From Leptospira ellinghausenii (GTDB lineage: Bacteria; Spirochaetota; Leptospiria; Leptospirales; Leptospiraceae): DNA of 64,000 bases. Each line of letters opens with the position of its first letter. The stretch's first letter is position 1. Positions 63,066-64,000 of this stretch are shown piece after piece. The stretch spans positions 1,116,001-1,180,000 of the forward strand of contig NZ_BFAZ01000009.1 of assembly GCF_003114815.1 (NCBI RefSeq), written 5' to 3'. Under the pieces are notes generated by a model. It searched no databases. It was not told where the DNA came from and worked only from the letters and a program-made list of their open reading frames with translations. The position numbers and the translations under genes are program-made.

Positions 63066-64000
63066 ATGCCATCAAGTTGGGGAAAAATTTTTCGAGTATC
63101 TACCTATGGAGAATCTCACGGAACATCCGTTGGAGTTGTTGTGGATGGAGTGCCAGCGGGACTTCCATTTCCAGAAGAAGAAATCCAAAAAGATCTAACA
63201 CGTCGAAGACCAGGTCAAAATGATCTGACAACTCCGAGAGATGAAAAAGATCGAATGGTAGTTGAGTCTGGAGTTTTTGAAGGCAAAACCACTGGAAGCC
63301 CCATTCTCATGAAGGTAAATAACCAAAATACCATTGGCAGCGATTATGATGAGATGGCACATGTGTTTCGCCCGTCTCACGCTGATTATACTTATTCTGA
63401 AAAATATGGCCACCGAGCCCATGTAGGTGGTGGTCGTTCCTCTGTCCGTGAAACCATTGGTCGAGTTGCAGCTGCAGGTCTTGCCCGAGTGATTTTAGAA
63501 AACGAATTGGGTATTTCAACCGTTGGATTTGTGGATTCGATTGGTCCAATTGATTCTTTGATTGCAGAGGATGAATACCCAAACTCCAGGGACATCGTTG
63601 ACCAATTTCCGACACGTTGTCCGAAACCTTCTGCCAATGACGAGATGGAAACTCTCATCCGAAAACTCCGTGATGAAGGAGATTCCGTTGGGGGAGTTGT
63701 AAAAGTTGTGGTTCGTAATTTACCTCCAGGACTTGGAGATCCCGTTTATGATAAGTTAGACGCTGATTTAGCCAAAGCCATTTTATCCATTTCTGCTTGT
63801 AAAGGTTTTGAAGTTGGTTCTGGATTTTCTGGTACTCGCCAAACAGGTAGTACACACAATGATGAATTTTACATCGAAGAAGGAACAGGAAAAGTCAAAA
63901 CAAGAACCAATCGTTCCGGTGGAATCCAAGGTGGAATTTCTAACGGAATGGATCTTGTCATTCGAGCAGCTTTTAAACCTACTTCTACAATTAAAAAAGA
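63066..64000 (+). CDS. aroC: Chorismate synthase, N-terminal part (truncated by window edge)
   Basis: ATG at 63066 opens a frame that runs to the window edge (311 codons). The N-terminus [19 protein letters not shown] is typical AroC, with signature segments [50 protein letters not shown] and [23 protein letters not shown]-binding residues are in these segments. It makes chorismate from EPSP, the end of the shikimate pathway that aroD also serves. The C-terminal part is outside the window. Confidence 0.95.
   Translation, partial: MPSSWGKIFRVSTYGESHGTSVGVVVDGVPAGLPFPEEEIQKDLTRRRPGQNDLTTPRDEKDRMVVESGVFEGKTTGSPILMKVNNQNTIGSDYDEMAHVFRPSHADYTYSEKYGHRAHVGGGRSSVRETIGRVAAAGLARVILENELGISTVGFVDSIGPIDSLIAEDEYPNSRDIVDQFPTRCPKPSANDEMETLIRKLRDEGDSVGGVVKVVVRNLPPGLGDPVYDKLDADLAKAILSISACKGFEVGSGFSGTRQTGSTHNDEFYIEEGTGKVKTRTNRSGGIQGGISNGMDLVIRAAFKPTSTIKK

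Overview
The window is a chromosomal segment of a spirochaete, almost certainly genus Leptospira. The DNA is AT-rich (GC in the upper 30s % by eye), genes are tightly packed on both strands with frequent 1-30 bp overlaps, many small lipoproteins carry the loose spirochaetal lipobox, and the set includes fliG, a bactofilin, a plastid-class ferredoxin-NADP reductase, a membrane pyrophosphatase, HmuY/TonB haem uptake and TRL-like and DUF3015 proteins. I see no phage, insertion sequence, CRISPR array or rRNA. I cannot fix the species; a saprophytic-clade Leptospira is a guess.

Layout. 1-3.9 kb: end of parB, then a leftward group (MsbA-like exporter, YaaR-like protein, bactofilin, membrane-anchored M23-like protein) that looks like a cell-shape and envelope cluster. 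4-10.4 kb: tatD-serS, an OmpA/PD40 protein with a 12-residue repeat N-terminus, a periplasmic binding protein and a beta-barrel protein. 10.4-14.2 kb (minus strand): tRNA-Ser(TGA), tRNA-Ser(GCT), a small membrane protein, tRNA-Arg(ACG), tadA, tRNA-Ser(GGA), then dnaX-ybaB-recR. 14.2-25.9 kb: RlmD-type methyltransferase, two alpha/beta hydrolases, a cupin, a Bfd-like protein, a glycosyltransferase, folE, acs, a TPR protein and hppA. 26-33.9 kb (minus strand): small lipoproteins, SGNH hydrolase, DAACS symporter, SNF2 helicase, queE. 34-41.8 kb: a VWA-STAS fusion, PC4-like protein and FNR, DUF3015 protein, and a lipoprotein-HmuY-TonB receptor group with a Fur-like box. 42-50.5 kb: GGDEF-EAL protein, M23 peptidase, two divergent membrane proteins, MBL hydrolase with a TetR regulator and operator, fliG, an XRE-type regulator. 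50.5-64 kb: a regulatory-looking intergenic region, GDPD lipoprotein, a second TRL pair, M1 aminopeptidase, tandem-domain amidase, a GMC oxidoreductase pair, a TPR protein, and aroD-kpsF-nusG paralog-TonB-like gene facing aroC, which runs off the end.

The most unusual arrangement is at 13.5-14.1 kb. tRNA-Arg(ACG), whose A34 is the standard substrate of TadA, ends one nucleotide before the only possible start codon (GTG) of tadA. The same tRNA also contains the last 17 codons and the stop codon of the membrane-protein gene upstream. tRNA 3' processing would therefore release a near-leaderless tadA mRNA, so enzyme synthesis could be tied to maturation of its own substrate. Other leads are the 36-bp periodic repeat ahead of the OmpA-family signal peptide, an M23 protein lacking a zinc ligand next to the bactofilin, the VWA-STAS fusion, a Fur-like box over the haem-uptake promoter, and a 17-bp inverted repeat plus an orphan terminator at 50.5-50.7 kb.
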